NCBI GenBank assembly: GCA_944474755.1 | Contig: OX104115.1 | Coordinates: 73,260,993 to 73,324,992 of the forward strand | Length of the DNA stretch: 64,000 nt | Source: Limnoperna fortunei | Taxonomy: Eukaryota; Mollusca; Bivalvia; Mytilida; Modiolidae | Direction: 5' to 3' | Shown: piece by piece, positions 47,000-58,103 of the stretch | How the letters are laid out: each line of letters opens with the position of its first letter | How positions within the stretch are numbered: position 1 is the stretch's first letter | Program-made: the position numbers and the translations under genes | The notes under the pieces: model-generated | What the model saw: only the letters and a program-made list of their open reading frames with translations | What the model was told of the DNA's origin: nothing | Database searches by the model: none

Positions 47000-48200
47000 A
47001 TCACACAATCGCCCGTTTATTACGTGGGACACAAAAATGGAACAAGAATAACAAAGCTGCGAATTCTTACCTTTTTAAGTCCGAAGAAGGTTATTTGATG
47101 TGAAATTTATTTCTTTAAGTCCTTAGCCGTTATTTATAGTATGCTACGATGACTTAATATTTATAATATGGTCTGCAAAATCAGAAAAAGACAACACATA
47201 TCAAACAAGACTGTGAAGAGCTACTGGACCCCTAACTTAAATTTGTCTCAACATTTTCGCGATAGTTCGCCAAATAAGAAAATATATTTAGCCATACAAT
47301 TTTTTAAAAACTACACTATAAGATGTATTTACTTTGTTCAACTCTAAATGTACATTATCATCACCAGTTATACTACATTTGCAGAACCGTACTGTATTTG
47401 TACCAAATTTTTTTATTTGGTGGACCAAATAAAAATTGGCAAATGACCTAACAAGCTACGATTCCGTAGCTACACCATCACATTATACAGAGACATGTCC
47501 CGTTTTTAATTTGTAAATTGAAATTTAATAAAATGCAATATAGCTGACCAAACTGTATTTATGCGTTATTTAATACGAACAATACAACAAACTGTAAAGT
47601 AGATCAACATGAACAAAAAAGTAAACTAAAACTGTAACACTTACTGTAGTATAATATTCCCTAATGGCACAATATTTCCGGCAAAATAAAACCATGAAAC
47701 ATCAAACTGTAACTGGAACTGATCCACGAAAACAAACGAATCCTTACAATATAGTATTGCTCTTTAGAACACTTTCTTATCACATGTTTTTTATCACATT
47801 ATGAACTTCTTCACTGACAAAAATCTAAAACATCTGAGTATGAGGCACAAATGGCACATTATTCCACCAACATAAAACATAAGTAATGGAACGGATCCAT
47901 AAAATTAAACTAATCCTTACCAATATGTTATTTCCCCGTAGAACACATTCTAAACACATAATTATTTATCGAATTTAGCTGTTAACTGACAAATTTCTAA
48001 AATATCGGAATATAACACATTTAAAATATTTTCCGCCAATGCAAACAGTGTCAAGCGGGATAACTCTTAACAAAAGTTAATGAAATTCTGTCTTCTGAAA
48101 TGGGAGGGGCGCGGAAAGTATGTCCTCAAACTGTTTTATGTTCTGTATGCCCTACAGGCATATGCATCTTACCAGAATTCTTACCTCCTAGATACAATTT
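47000..48200. repeat. Non-coding block with a ~186-bp tandem duplication
   Basis: The segment from about 47664 (GGCACAATATTTCC..., GATCCACGAAAACAAACGAA, TAGAACAC) is repeated from about 47850 (GGCACATTATTCC..., GATCCATAAAATTAAACTAA, TAGAACAC). No ORF of interest. A G-run of about 19 follows at 48209-48227. Confidence 0.6.
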
Positions 48201-48624
48201 AGAAATTACGGGGGGGGGGGGGGGGGGGCAATTATACAAATAAGGATATATTGTCCATAATAACCCTTACTGACCCTTCTTTACAAACCAATTTCACAAC
48301 ATAATGCAATATGTGCGTGTTTAAAGATACAATTTTCCTGTTTTATAGTTCCAATGGTATTTTTGAAAGCAGGAGTGAAATCTTAATAAATAAAACTATG
48401 CTTAATGTTCATTACAGTATAAGACTTAATAAATAGATTAATAAATTGTTGACATCTATTTGACTCAGTTACTTCTTGTTGACGCTATAACTACATGTAG
48501 TGAAATAGTGTACTAAGGTACTCACAAAATTAAGGAACAAAGTAAAACTAGGAATTATGTGTAAAAGTTAGAAAATACATATGTGCATGTGCTCGCATTT
48601 TCGTAATGTCTTCTCCATATTATT

Positions 48625-50930
48625 ACATTATTCAATAAAGTTATAGACTGGGGTGTTGTTCCAGATCCCTGGACACGGGGTAATTTTACCTATTTACAAA
48701 AAAAACAGGACCCTTTAAATCCTTATTCCTACCGAGGAATTACGTTAGTTTCCTCTATTGGTAACCTATTTACGGCCATTTTGAATAATAGACTCACCAC
48801 ATATGCTGATGTCGTCCAATCTATACCTAAGGTCCAAGCTGGTTTTAGAAAAAATTTTTCGACATTAGACAATATATTTTGCCTTCATGTTCTTATAAAA
48901 TATTATTTATCAGTGGGTAAAAAACTGTTTTGCACTTATGTAGACTTTAGAAAGACGTTTGACACCGTTTGGAGAATAGGCCTTTGGCAAAAGCTTGTAC
49001 ATAATATTATTAATTAAATACAATATTATTCGCTTAAATAACAGTTAAACTGCCAATATGATATATTTTGCTGAACCAATCCAATACGGAATTAACTAGT
49101 CCAATATCTGTATTGGCCTTATTCGCCCTGTATTGGCCTAGTTTGTCCTGTATTGGCCTAATTGTAACCTGTATTGGCCTGAGAGATTTGGACCAGTTCA
49201 TTAATAAAGATATCATTACGTGATTATTTCTGTATTGGCCTAGTTATTGGTCCTTGGCCAGCTGTATTGTCCTTCGGCTGCGCCTCAGGCCAATACAGCA
49301 CGCCTTGGACCAATAACTAGGCCAATATAGAAATCATCACGTAATAATATCATAATATTACGGGAAAGATACTTAATGTCATATATAATATGTACAAGAA
49401 TGTAAAGTCCTGTGTTAAAAGGAGGGATGAAATATCTGGGTTTTTTACTGTGACTCAGGAGTGCGCCAGGGAGAAAATTTGTCTCCTCTTTTATTCTCTA
49501 TTTTTCTGGCAGATTTAGAAGAATTCCTGTCTATTAATAACATTAAAGGTCTTGAAACGATGTCATCGCAATTTGAACAACAAATGAGAACTTTTTTTAT
49601 CATCTTCATATTATTATACGCTGATGATACAGCTATCCTTTCTGAGTCTGCAGATGATATGCAAAACAGTTTAAGAGTATTTGAATTATACTGTAACCAA
49701 TGGAGATTAACAGTAAATACTGATAAAACCAAGGTAATGATTTTTTCAAAGCGTAAATCTAAAATTAACTTTGAATTTTTGTTATTTGACGAAACACTAG
49801 AAAATGTTTACTCTTATTCTTATTTAGGATTGCTTTTTAATTATAATGAAAAATACACTTGTGCAGAGAAGGCTTGATCTGCGTTATATAAAAAAAATAA
49901 GAAATTAGAGTTTACCGGTTGACATCCAACTGAATTTATTTGACTCTTTTATCGTACCGATACTTTTGTATTCTTCATAGATTTGAGGTTTTAAGAACAC
50001 CGCTATTATTGAAGGTTCATCTAAAATTTCTGAAAAGAGTCTTATCTGTCCTATCAACAACACCTAATTTCATGGTGTATGGCGAGACTGGGCGCTATCC
50101 ATTAGATATTAATGTTAAACTGAGAATTGTATCCTTCTAGACTAAGCTATTAAATAACACGAAATTATCAGGTTTATTGTACCAGCTGTTATATTTTCTG
50201 CACAGTACTAATGTTATGAAGTCTAAATGGTTAGAATTTGTAAAATCAGTTCTAGATAGTATTGGCTTGAGCTATGTATGGAACAGTCAAATGTGTTTAG
50301 AAAGTATTGATATTAAAACGTTTGTAAAACAAATTATGGTCGATCATTTTATCCAAAAATGGCATAGTGAAATCGAAAACTCCTCTAGAGGTGAATTTTA
50401 CGGAATATTTAAAAATAATTTTGGTATTGAGAAATATATTTTGAGGCTGAAAAAGAGTGTTTACATAACAAGATTTAGATGTTGCAATGTACAATTTGCC
50501 ATAGAAATAGGTCGATGGAACAATATTCCCAAAGAGGAGAGATTTTGTAATCTATGTAATGACAGGTGTATAGGTAATCATTTTCACTATTTGTTTGTTT
50601 GCTCAAATCCAAATGTAGCTGAATTAAGAAATAGATACTTACATAATTCCTATTATGTTTACCCTGGTATTGATAAAATGTGTCGATTATTGTCATTATG
50701 TAATGTCAAAGTCCTAAATAACTTAGCTCTTTACATTAAAAAAATCACGAAGTATCTGTAAATCTTCATATGCACATACGTCAGGTGTACCTTATGTAAA
50801 ACGTATTTAATATTGTATACACTCACTCTGTCCTGTTCACCATTATTTATTTATTTAAATATGGATAGAATCTGCCTCTTGTTACAGTGTACACTGTATT
50901 GAGTGAATAAAGAATTGAATTGAATTGAAT
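48625..50930 (+). pseudogene. LINE ORF2, reverse transcriptase and 3' end (3' half of the split copy)
   Basis: Reads TLFNKVIDWGVVP, YSYRGITLVSSIGNLF, VQAGFRKNFSTLDNIF, YVDFRKTFDTVWR (RT block A), then an inserted element (49010-49350), GKILNVIYNMYKN, ENLSPLLFSIFLADL, ILLYADDTAILSES (catalytic YADD, 49461-49877) and a C-terminal part with CNLCNDRCIGNHFHYLFVC (50177-50761). A 3' UTR ends in a (TTGAAT)n tail at about 50910-50930. Stops and frame changes occur at 49877-50170. Same family as the LINEs at 15.7 and 53.6 kb. Confidence 0.85.
49010..49350. mobile_element. 341-bp foldback element with 10-bp TSD inside the LINE
   Basis: Flanked by CATAATATTA at 49000-49009 and 49351-49360. Removing it joins KLVHNI to GKILNVIYN, restoring the RT frame region. 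The right two thirds form a long hairpin: about 49211-49278 (GATATCATTACGTGATTATT, CTGTATTGGCCTAGTTATTG) pairs with about 49284-49352. The left part has four TGTATTGGCCT iterons (about 49095-49190). No ORF. Confidence 0.85.
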
Positions 50931-51225
50931 TTGTACATGAATAGATTTGTATAATATGAAAAGGATCTGTCAATTTTTTAGCACAAAGTGTCCAGAATAC
51001 AGGCACAATAATAAATGCACGCGTACGAAGATCAGGCCTTAGAATAAGAAGTGACAACTGCAAAATTATGTCCCAACGTGTTGATATAGTTGCTGTAGAC
51101 CCTCTCTTTAGGCCCCTGTAAACGATTCTTGTCCAGTGTATAACTTTACTTAACAGCCGAGATAACTCTTCTCTAATTTTATAAAATCTACTTTTGGTTA
51201 AAGTTACTTTACAACCGTTAAGCAA
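50851..51225 (-). other. Unassigned 124-codon minus-strand ORF
   Basis: Starts MLNGCKVTLTKSRFYKIREE and contains RTRAFIIVPVFWTLC. Its last ~25 codons overlap the 3' UTR and tail of the plus-strand LINE, so the annotated end is not biological. I do not recognise the rest; it may be a fragment of another repeat or chance. Confidence 0.2.
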
Positions 51226-51344
51226 AGCGTATTTGATCGCTTTCGGCGAGAGATTAGAGTTGTCGCAGATCTATCTTCCGATGTCACAAAACGTTAGGGT
51301 CAACGACGCATATATATATGACTCTAACACAAGTCGGTGAGGTG

Positions 51345-51670
51345 ATTAATCTATTGATTGATTGAAGGTTCGCTTAACGTTCAGCAAGCCATATAACATT
51401 TATATTCATAACGAGAACAACTCATCAAATGACAGGTCAACCGAAAAAAAAAAAAATAGGAGTTGGAATCAGCAACAAATATGACAAAAAAGTATAGAAT
51501 ATTTGATATTTTCGAAGAATTTAAGCAGCTACATTTTTTCGAAATCTACAACAGGTGTCTTTATCGTGCAAGAACCACGTTTTTCACCACAAAGAGAGAG
51601 CCTAATTATCCGCCACAAGGAGACACGCTGGGAAGCTCTGTGGGTAGATCACTGGGAACCTAGGAAATTT
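51345..51670 (-). mobile_element. SINE family B copy
   Basis: Inverted copy: tail ATTGATTGATTG at about 51352-51363, CGCTTAACGTTCAGCAAG, then TTTTTTCGAAATCTACAACA and GGTGTCTTTATCGTGCAAG. The ORFs across it (51463-51697) are repeat translation. Confidence 0.65.
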
Positions 51671-52102
51671 AGCAAACTAAAGTTTATTTTCAACTGAAAA
51701 CGCTTGTTTATTAACTGAATTGGTAATAATTGTATACACAATTAAATGTTGTCTGAATCTTTGTAAATGTTTACACAATTAAAAAGTCCTATGTTTTGTT
51801 GTCGGAGATAATACGTGCCAACAACGTAACTAAAGTTTCTTGAGCGGAAAGAAGTAATGGGTCTATGACAGAAATTTATTTTTGACAGTTAGATAAGTAA
51901 GTAGACAGCCCCCATTGTCCTTCAAACTGAATTTAGCATATTTTGTGGAGGAAAACATGCCATTGATATTTAATATATTTAATACATATCTGCATTGACA
52001 GTTTCAACACTGTTTTAATTAGTTGTAATTAAACTAATTTACGACTGAAAGCACAGGTATAAAAAATCTAATAAAAAAATTAAGGAAAACGCCATTCATA
52101 AC

Positions 52103-53469
52103 TATGGAAGCCCAGACGGCTCATTCGAGATTCGAAATTCGAAAATCTAAATTCAATATAGTTATCGTGCCTTAACCTGTTCTCGATAGTCATGCAAAAA
52201 TTCATTTTGTCATAAAACGAGGATTCGCACATGTCTTCTGTTTGTCGGCAATTTTCCTTTAGGACACCATTTTGCTCCTCGGCAATGAAAAAATAAACAG
52301 GTTCCGCGTTTATAGATGTTTAAAATTCTCCCAAATACAGAGTACTATTTCGATACCTTTCCGTAATCCCAAAAATGTCTCCAACTTATGGTACAATAGA
52401 CGGGTCCTATCTTTTAAACCAATGCTCCGATTTAAACAAATTTTATATGAATAACGTTTATAATTACATTTTATGGCATTTTATTGTCAGAATAGCCCTG
52501 CATAGCTAATTTCGCATACATTATCGAGAACTGGTGACGTAGTATACAATATGTCAAAAATTATGTCGTCCGAATAATTAGAAGATCTTGGCAATAACCG
52601 GACGCTTCCTTGTAATTTTTTGCAAAGAATGACTGTGTTCAACATCTTTTTGTTAAAAAAATAAAATTTATAAGCTTTATTTGTTATTTTATCAAATTAA
52701 TTCAGTTCGCAATTACATCTTGATTTTACAAATCAAGAAACAAAAATGTACATGTAAAACGGAATTCAACAAAACTTGGTGTGTAGGAAGTACACCATGT
52801 GTATTTGTGCTAGTTACCAGGAAATTTTGATCTTCAAATTTTCTTGTGAGTTATGGCCCTTTGAACTTAAAATTTGCTGAAAATACTCATTTATTTTGTC
52901 GGAGCTACTACTTTGAAACTACTGTATGGAGTTTTACAAAACTTGGTATATAGTAGGTACAACATATTTAGCTGTGCATATTACCAGGGCATTTTGGTCC
53001 TCAAATTTTGTGTGGGGGCTATCAAAGGTGGATCCAGAGGTGGCCTCCTCTCTGTTGACGGAAAAATTTGGTTGGATATATAGGAAATCATTGAAATATG
53101 ACTAAAGTAAGCCCCGCCCCCCCCCCCCCCCTTAGCCAGTCAGTGCCACTCCTTTTTCGAAATTTCTGGATCGATCCGCCACTGGCTTATTTTGGCCCTT
53201 TGAACTTAGAAATGTGCTAAAAATATCCATTAATTATCTTGTCAGCACAAATCCCCTGAAACTACTCAGTCACAGTTAAAACCCCAATTAAAAATAATTT
53301 TAAAGAACACAATTATATTGCACAAAACCCGCGAACTTGATAGCACGTGGCTACGTTTATATAAGAACTGTTCTGATTTTTAGACGATTATGTCACATGC
53401 AATCTGATTGGTTATAACAATATTGAATTTCGAATTTCGAATCTCGAATGAGCCTTCTGGGCTTTCGTA
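52103..53469. mobile_element. 1.37-kb non-autonomous DNA transposon, 6-bp TSD
   Basis: The left end TATGGAAGCCCAGACGGCTC and the reverse complement of the right end (TACGAAAGCCCAGAAGGCTC) match over about 45-60 bp, including ATTCGAGATTCGAAATTCGA. Flanked by CATAAC at 52097-52102 and 53470-53475. TAY termini with 6-bp duplications recall the IS3EU group (from memory). Internally, three ~150-180-bp repeats (ACAAAACTTGGT, TTACCAGG, ATGGCCCTTTGAACTTA) span about 52760-53230. No transposase. Confidence 0.8.
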
Positions 53470-54184
53470 CATAACAGACAAGTATTGGTTGTGTAGTCAC
53501 AGCAAGTAAAACAACTATGACATAAGGGAGGTAAATCACATTTTAATTGTTGTTATAATTGTATACGATTTACTTATATTTTAAATAACAGGTTACATGC
53601 TTACATGGAAAGTTCAGGATTATTTTGTGAAGAAAATTGTATTTGTTGACTACCAGAAAGCTTTTGATTCTGTTAGAAGAGCATACTTATGGCAAAACTT
53701 GTAAAGAATTACCTTTGATAGATGTTTAAAATTATAAATAGTATGTATAAAAATGCAAAGTCTTGAGTAAGATAAGGTAGCTCCTTTTCAAACTTTTTTC
53801 AATCAAATGTTGGTGTTCGCCAAGGCGAAAATTTGTCACCTGTATTATTTGCAATTTTCTTAAATGACCTAGTCGAATTTATGTCTCGCGCTTACAATAG
53901 TTGAATACTGGATACTGATGTGGTCTCTCTCTATTTTCGATTATACCTGCTTCTTTATGCAGATGAGACTAGAGAGTCAGCAGCTAAGCTATAAACCTCA
54001 TTAAATGTTATGTATTTGTATTTGTAATGTCAAACTTGAAAATTACAAGTTAAAATATCTAAAACAAAAATTGTAATATCTTTAAGATCTAGACCTAACA
54101 CAGCAGACATAAAATTTAAATATAATGGGGAAAACCTGAATATTGTTACTATTTTGCAATATCTTGGTATTTAATTGTCATGTA

Positions 54185-54328
54185 GCCAGTTTTCCTACCA
54201 CAGGTCGAGGGATTTCTCCCCCCCCCCCCAAAAAAAAAAAAAAAAAAAAAAATTGACACCATGATATAAGTGAAAAATTGCTGAAAGTGGCGTTAAACAC
54301 CATTAAAACAAACAAGCAAACAATATTT
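54185..54328 (+). mobile_element. SINE family A 3' half inserted in LINE, 7-bp TSD
   Basis: Starts within the body (GCCAGTTTTCCTACCACAGG). The middle is replaced by a C-run and A-run (54219-54252). It ends GCTGAAAGTGGCGTTAAACA with an AAACAAACAAGC tail. TCATGTA occurs at both 54178-54184 and 54329-54335. 5' truncation plus target duplication is the normal result of LINE-driven SINE insertion. Confidence 0.75.
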
Positions 54329-54413
54329 TCATGTATAGGTACTTTCAACGATGCACGACTTGTACAAGAAAAGCAATGTTTGTGATAAATCGAAACCAAG
54401 TAAGTTGAATTTA

Positions 54414-54415
<2 letters not shown>

Positions 54416-54493
<78 letters not shown>
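54416..54493. repeat. (AT)n microsatellite
   Basis: About 39 uninterrupted AT units inside the decayed LINE. The minus-strand ORF of alternating Tyr/Ile across it is an artefact. Confidence 0.95.
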
Positions 54494-54495
<2 letters not shown>

Positions 54496-55099
54496 ACTTG
54501 AGTTGTTTGACGTAATGGTAGTACCGATTTTATTGTACGGTGCAGAAATATGGGGATTTGAAAATTGTAATATTGTAGAAACTTCCAAATGCAATTTTGT
54601 AAAAATATCCTGACGATTAAAAAAGTACTCCCCATTGTATACTGTATTTTGTATAACTAAGCAAGAGAAATAATTATCATTATTATTGTTATTAGAAATT
54701 ACAAATACTTTTTATGAATGTAATTACAACTTGTTGTGGAATGATCAAAGAATTTTGAAATCTTACTGTATTAGCAAAATTGTTAAGAAATGTCTTAGTG
54801 ATAAGTTTATACAAAACTGGCAAAATGAGATCAAGAATTATGCTTATGTCTTAACTATAAGTTATATAAATATATTTCTGTCTTGGGCGCTATTTTACAA
54901 TGTTGCCATGTGACGTAAGAATGTATCCATGTAAATTGTGTTGTTCTACTCGCAATTTACACATTTAAATTGGGAGATTCTATCATATTGATAGATCTGA
55001 GCGATATCATAATCTTTGTAATGTTAACGAACTTGGTGATGAGTTTCACTATTTGTTTAAGTGTACTTTTTTCAACAATGTTAGAAAAAATATCTGCCC

Positions 55100-56800
55100 G
55101 AAAACTCGTATGACAACCCAAATGTCTTCAAGTTCCATGAAACCATGAATACACCATAATTATTTACACGTACTGGTATTCCCAAATTTTGCATAACTGT
55201 TATTAAAGTTATTAAGAAAATTGTCATTTTTACTTCCTGTCTATTCCCCCCCCCCCTCTCTTTCATCTTGTCAGCAGTACCTTGCTTATATTCTTATTCG
55301 CCAGGCTTAAACGAATATAAAATATTAAAACCATTAAACTTCAAAACTATTTATTTAGGAAAACAGCTCATGATGTGGCATAATGAAACTCATCACAAAT
55401 GTCTCAAAAAACTCCAAAAACTCCATTTTGTCAACATCCGGACCATCTCAAATGATCCATAAAACACACATCCATTAAACACAAGACAACATTTTCAAAA
55501 ATAAAAATGTTTCAAAATACAATGCTCGTCTTCAACATCTCAGTAAATGGCTCAATAATCTACAAAATACAAGATTATAATTAATATTCATATCATAATA
55601 GAGCGCTGGGTGGGGGGAGGGTGGGGTAGTAACGTGAGGTGCAGTATATGCCACTGAAGAGCCTCGAATGACCAATACTAAACTAAGCACCTATTTATAC
55701 TTCATAAACATAAGCATGCTTTGCATGAAGCGCGGCAAACTTTCTACTTCAATAAGCTTCACAACTACGCAATAAGAATCATGTAAGAAAAACATGCATG
55801 TATTGATCAAAGATCAAGTACCCAGTTATTATTTGTTTACAATAATAACAACTCATGCGAATCAGTCAATAGTTCTACCGTAACATGTTTTAATATATTT
55901 GCTGTTTCTCTATAATTTGTGTTTTAATTTCGGTTTCAATCATGTTGGCGACTAAAACATTTAAGTTTTTCGGGGGGAGGTAGGAATAACCGTACATGTT
56001 GACAAATTCCACGACAACTTATGATGAATGATGGCGGGGCATCTGTTACCGAGTGATTTAGGAAGTTAGCGATCTATTAATGATCACTGGTGTGTCAATA
56101 CTGCGATTGTGAGTTCGACCTTACAAGGTATGCACGACTCAGCCTTAGTCAGAGATTTTTATGCAGAAGGCAAAAGTTCTTAATAAGTACTTCAGTAACC
56201 TCCCCAGTAAAACTGGATGTTAAAGATGAAGATAGAAAAATCCTCAAATATACGTATACTTCTATTGAAACAAACTAACGAACAATTAATGTGTAAGATG
56301 TAATGTTATCAATCAGTCAAGGATTACCTTCAAAGATCATTGATATTTAGAGAAAAATTAAAAATAGTTCGTTGTCTCTAGCCTTGAAGAGCCTAATAAC
56401 AAACGAACGATAACGAAGCATAAACCGGCCAATTAATCAGTTTCTATTAAACGTTTGATAAAACTGAATTTCAAATAGTACCGAATTAGTGTAAACATAT
56501 TTTTTCAAAGGCAATCATCATTAATAATGTAACAACATTTCCTCGTATAAGAGAAAGATTCAGAAACAAGCAATGAATGCTCATGTTAATCTGTCTCCTC
56601 AATACATAGTATATATACACGATATTATTAACAACAAAAAATGCACATGCTTTTGTAATAATATAAGGGTAGAAAAATTAGTGTGTACAGTGATAGGAAA
56701 AAAAACCGGAAAAAGACTACATCAAAATAGATAAAACGGGATACATGAGGAAAACATGAAGAAAAAATATTATAGTACCTATCGAATTAGTAACGATTTT
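55100..56800. other. Non-coding stretch
   Basis: No gene recognised. It holds a C-run near 55247, an A-rich stretch (55310-55570) and a G-rich stretch (55605-55630). Small ORFs at 55268-55462 and 56090-56278 look random. Confidence 0.35.
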
Positions 56801-56811
56801 TTTTTGTTACA

Positions 56812-56965
56812 ATACAAGAATACAAGAATACAAGTTTATTGGCCAATTATGGGCCCTCGAGGGCCAAATACAGCACAACATGTATGATTATTACAGTACA
56901 TAAATAACATAGATTATAAATTTCAATGGCAAACAAATATTAATCATAGAGAATGAGAGAAAAAA
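56812..56965 (-). mobile_element. LINE 3' tail fragment
   Basis: On the minus strand, GGCCAATAAACTTGTATTC runs into a (TTGTATTC)n tail. The neighbouring GGGCCCTCGAGGGCC is palindromic. An AATAAA-containing end with 8-bp tail repeats is typical of CR1-type LINE 3' ends. No ORF2 residue remains. Confidence 0.5.
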
Positions 56966-57256
56966 AAAATAATAAAAAAATTGGGGAAGTTAAGAATACG
57001 TTTTTAACCAAATGAAGACAAGTTTCTATATTATAATGTCTTTACTATCGTATCGTTTTTCATATCTTCGTGAAACTTAGGTTCGTTACATGTAGAACAT
57101 TATAATTATATGGGTCTTTTCATATCACATCCCATAATAATCACCAGACACCAATACACTCCAGAGCCTGCTCGAGGGTTGATAATGAAAGATGTATAGG
57201 TTTTAAAAGTCCACATCTATCGCGTCTGTCGTTACATTCTCTAAATTATATAAATA

Positions 57257-57299
57257 TTACATGTCTGACAATTTTACTGTCACCGTGTCAGACATGTAA
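57257..57299. repeat. 14-bp-arm hairpin
   Basis: TTACATGTCTGACA (57257-57270) is exactly inverted at 57286-57299 with a 15-base loop. It lies about 800 bp upstream of the C1q gene. Confidence 0.8.
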
Positions 57300-57517
57300 C
57301 ATTTATTTTATTATACCGAAAAACTATTCAAACCACGAGCAACTTAATTCAATAATGGTATTTAATTGATGTAATAATAGTAATGAAACAGCAATTTAAC
57401 AATAAAAGTAAACTAACAGTATCCAGAATTTTTAAATCTGCCTCGTTTGTGGTAGAAAAACGTTTGTTGCTTGACATTATTGTCGTCTGTTTACAACGGA
57501 AATGTGAAAATAGATAT

Positions 57518-57530
57518 TGCGCATGCGCGA
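57518..57530. promoter_or_regulatory. NRF1-like motif TGCGCATGCGCGA
   Basis: An exact match to the palindromic NRF1 consensus, rare in such AT-rich DNA, 574 bp before the C1q-gene start codon. It may belong to a promoter for an unseen 5' exon, or be chance. Confidence 0.35.
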
Positions 57531-58103
57531 ATGGTATAGTATAATTCAGTACCTATGGTAGCGGGAGACAGTATTTTTAGCGGGTGACAGTATTTTTCCG
57601 ACAGTTTTTTTTTTACAGTACTTATATGTCACGGTGGCCTATGGAAGATTAACATTGTAAATGAAATTGAGGTATAATAACAGTAAATATCATATGACGT
57701 CCAACTGATTAAGGGTTTGTTACAGGTCTGTCGCACGTTTTGGAGACACCGAGAAAGAACATATGATGTTACGGAAACGGGCTGTTATGGCCGTCGTTAT
57801 CAACCGATCAGGGATGTGTTACGGGTTTTCCTAACGGTATAGTATGGATAACAGCCCGCTGGGTTAGTATGGATTTCTAATCTTCGGTCTGTATTGCATA
57901 TGCAGAATATTCATATATTATAGTAATTACATGATAAAGTCCAATAACTATGTTTATAGGTTAAACTAACTGTTATCAGTAAAGCGGTGTGATATTTGCT
58001 TTTGTAGTTCAGATGACGATACATACTGATACAAGTTCATGAGGATTGTTATTAGTAAACATTTCGTTATTTTGATAAAAACTTTAAAAAACGAAAAAAG
58101 ACA

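Larger units (their letters stand above)
53600..55085 (+). pseudogene. LINE ORF2 remnant, heavily decayed
   Basis: RT block A (KIVFVDYQKAFDSVRRAYLW) at about 53630-53700, GVRQGENLSPVLFAIFLNDL at about 53810-53880, a degraded YADE near 53960, then IQLELFDVMVVPILLYGAEI (54495-54560), KFIQNWQNEIKN (54686-54913) and DEFHYLFKC (about 55040-55075). It is interrupted by the SINE at 54185-54328 and an (AT)n block. Multiple stops; inactive. Confidence 0.75.

Noticed and set aside
48209..48227. G-run as a G-quadruplex or regulatory site
   Set aside because: A plain mononucleotide run with no surrounding structure; length is unreliable in assemblies.
54411..54635. ORF with alternating Tyr-Ile
   Set aside because: Reads the (AT)n microsatellite.
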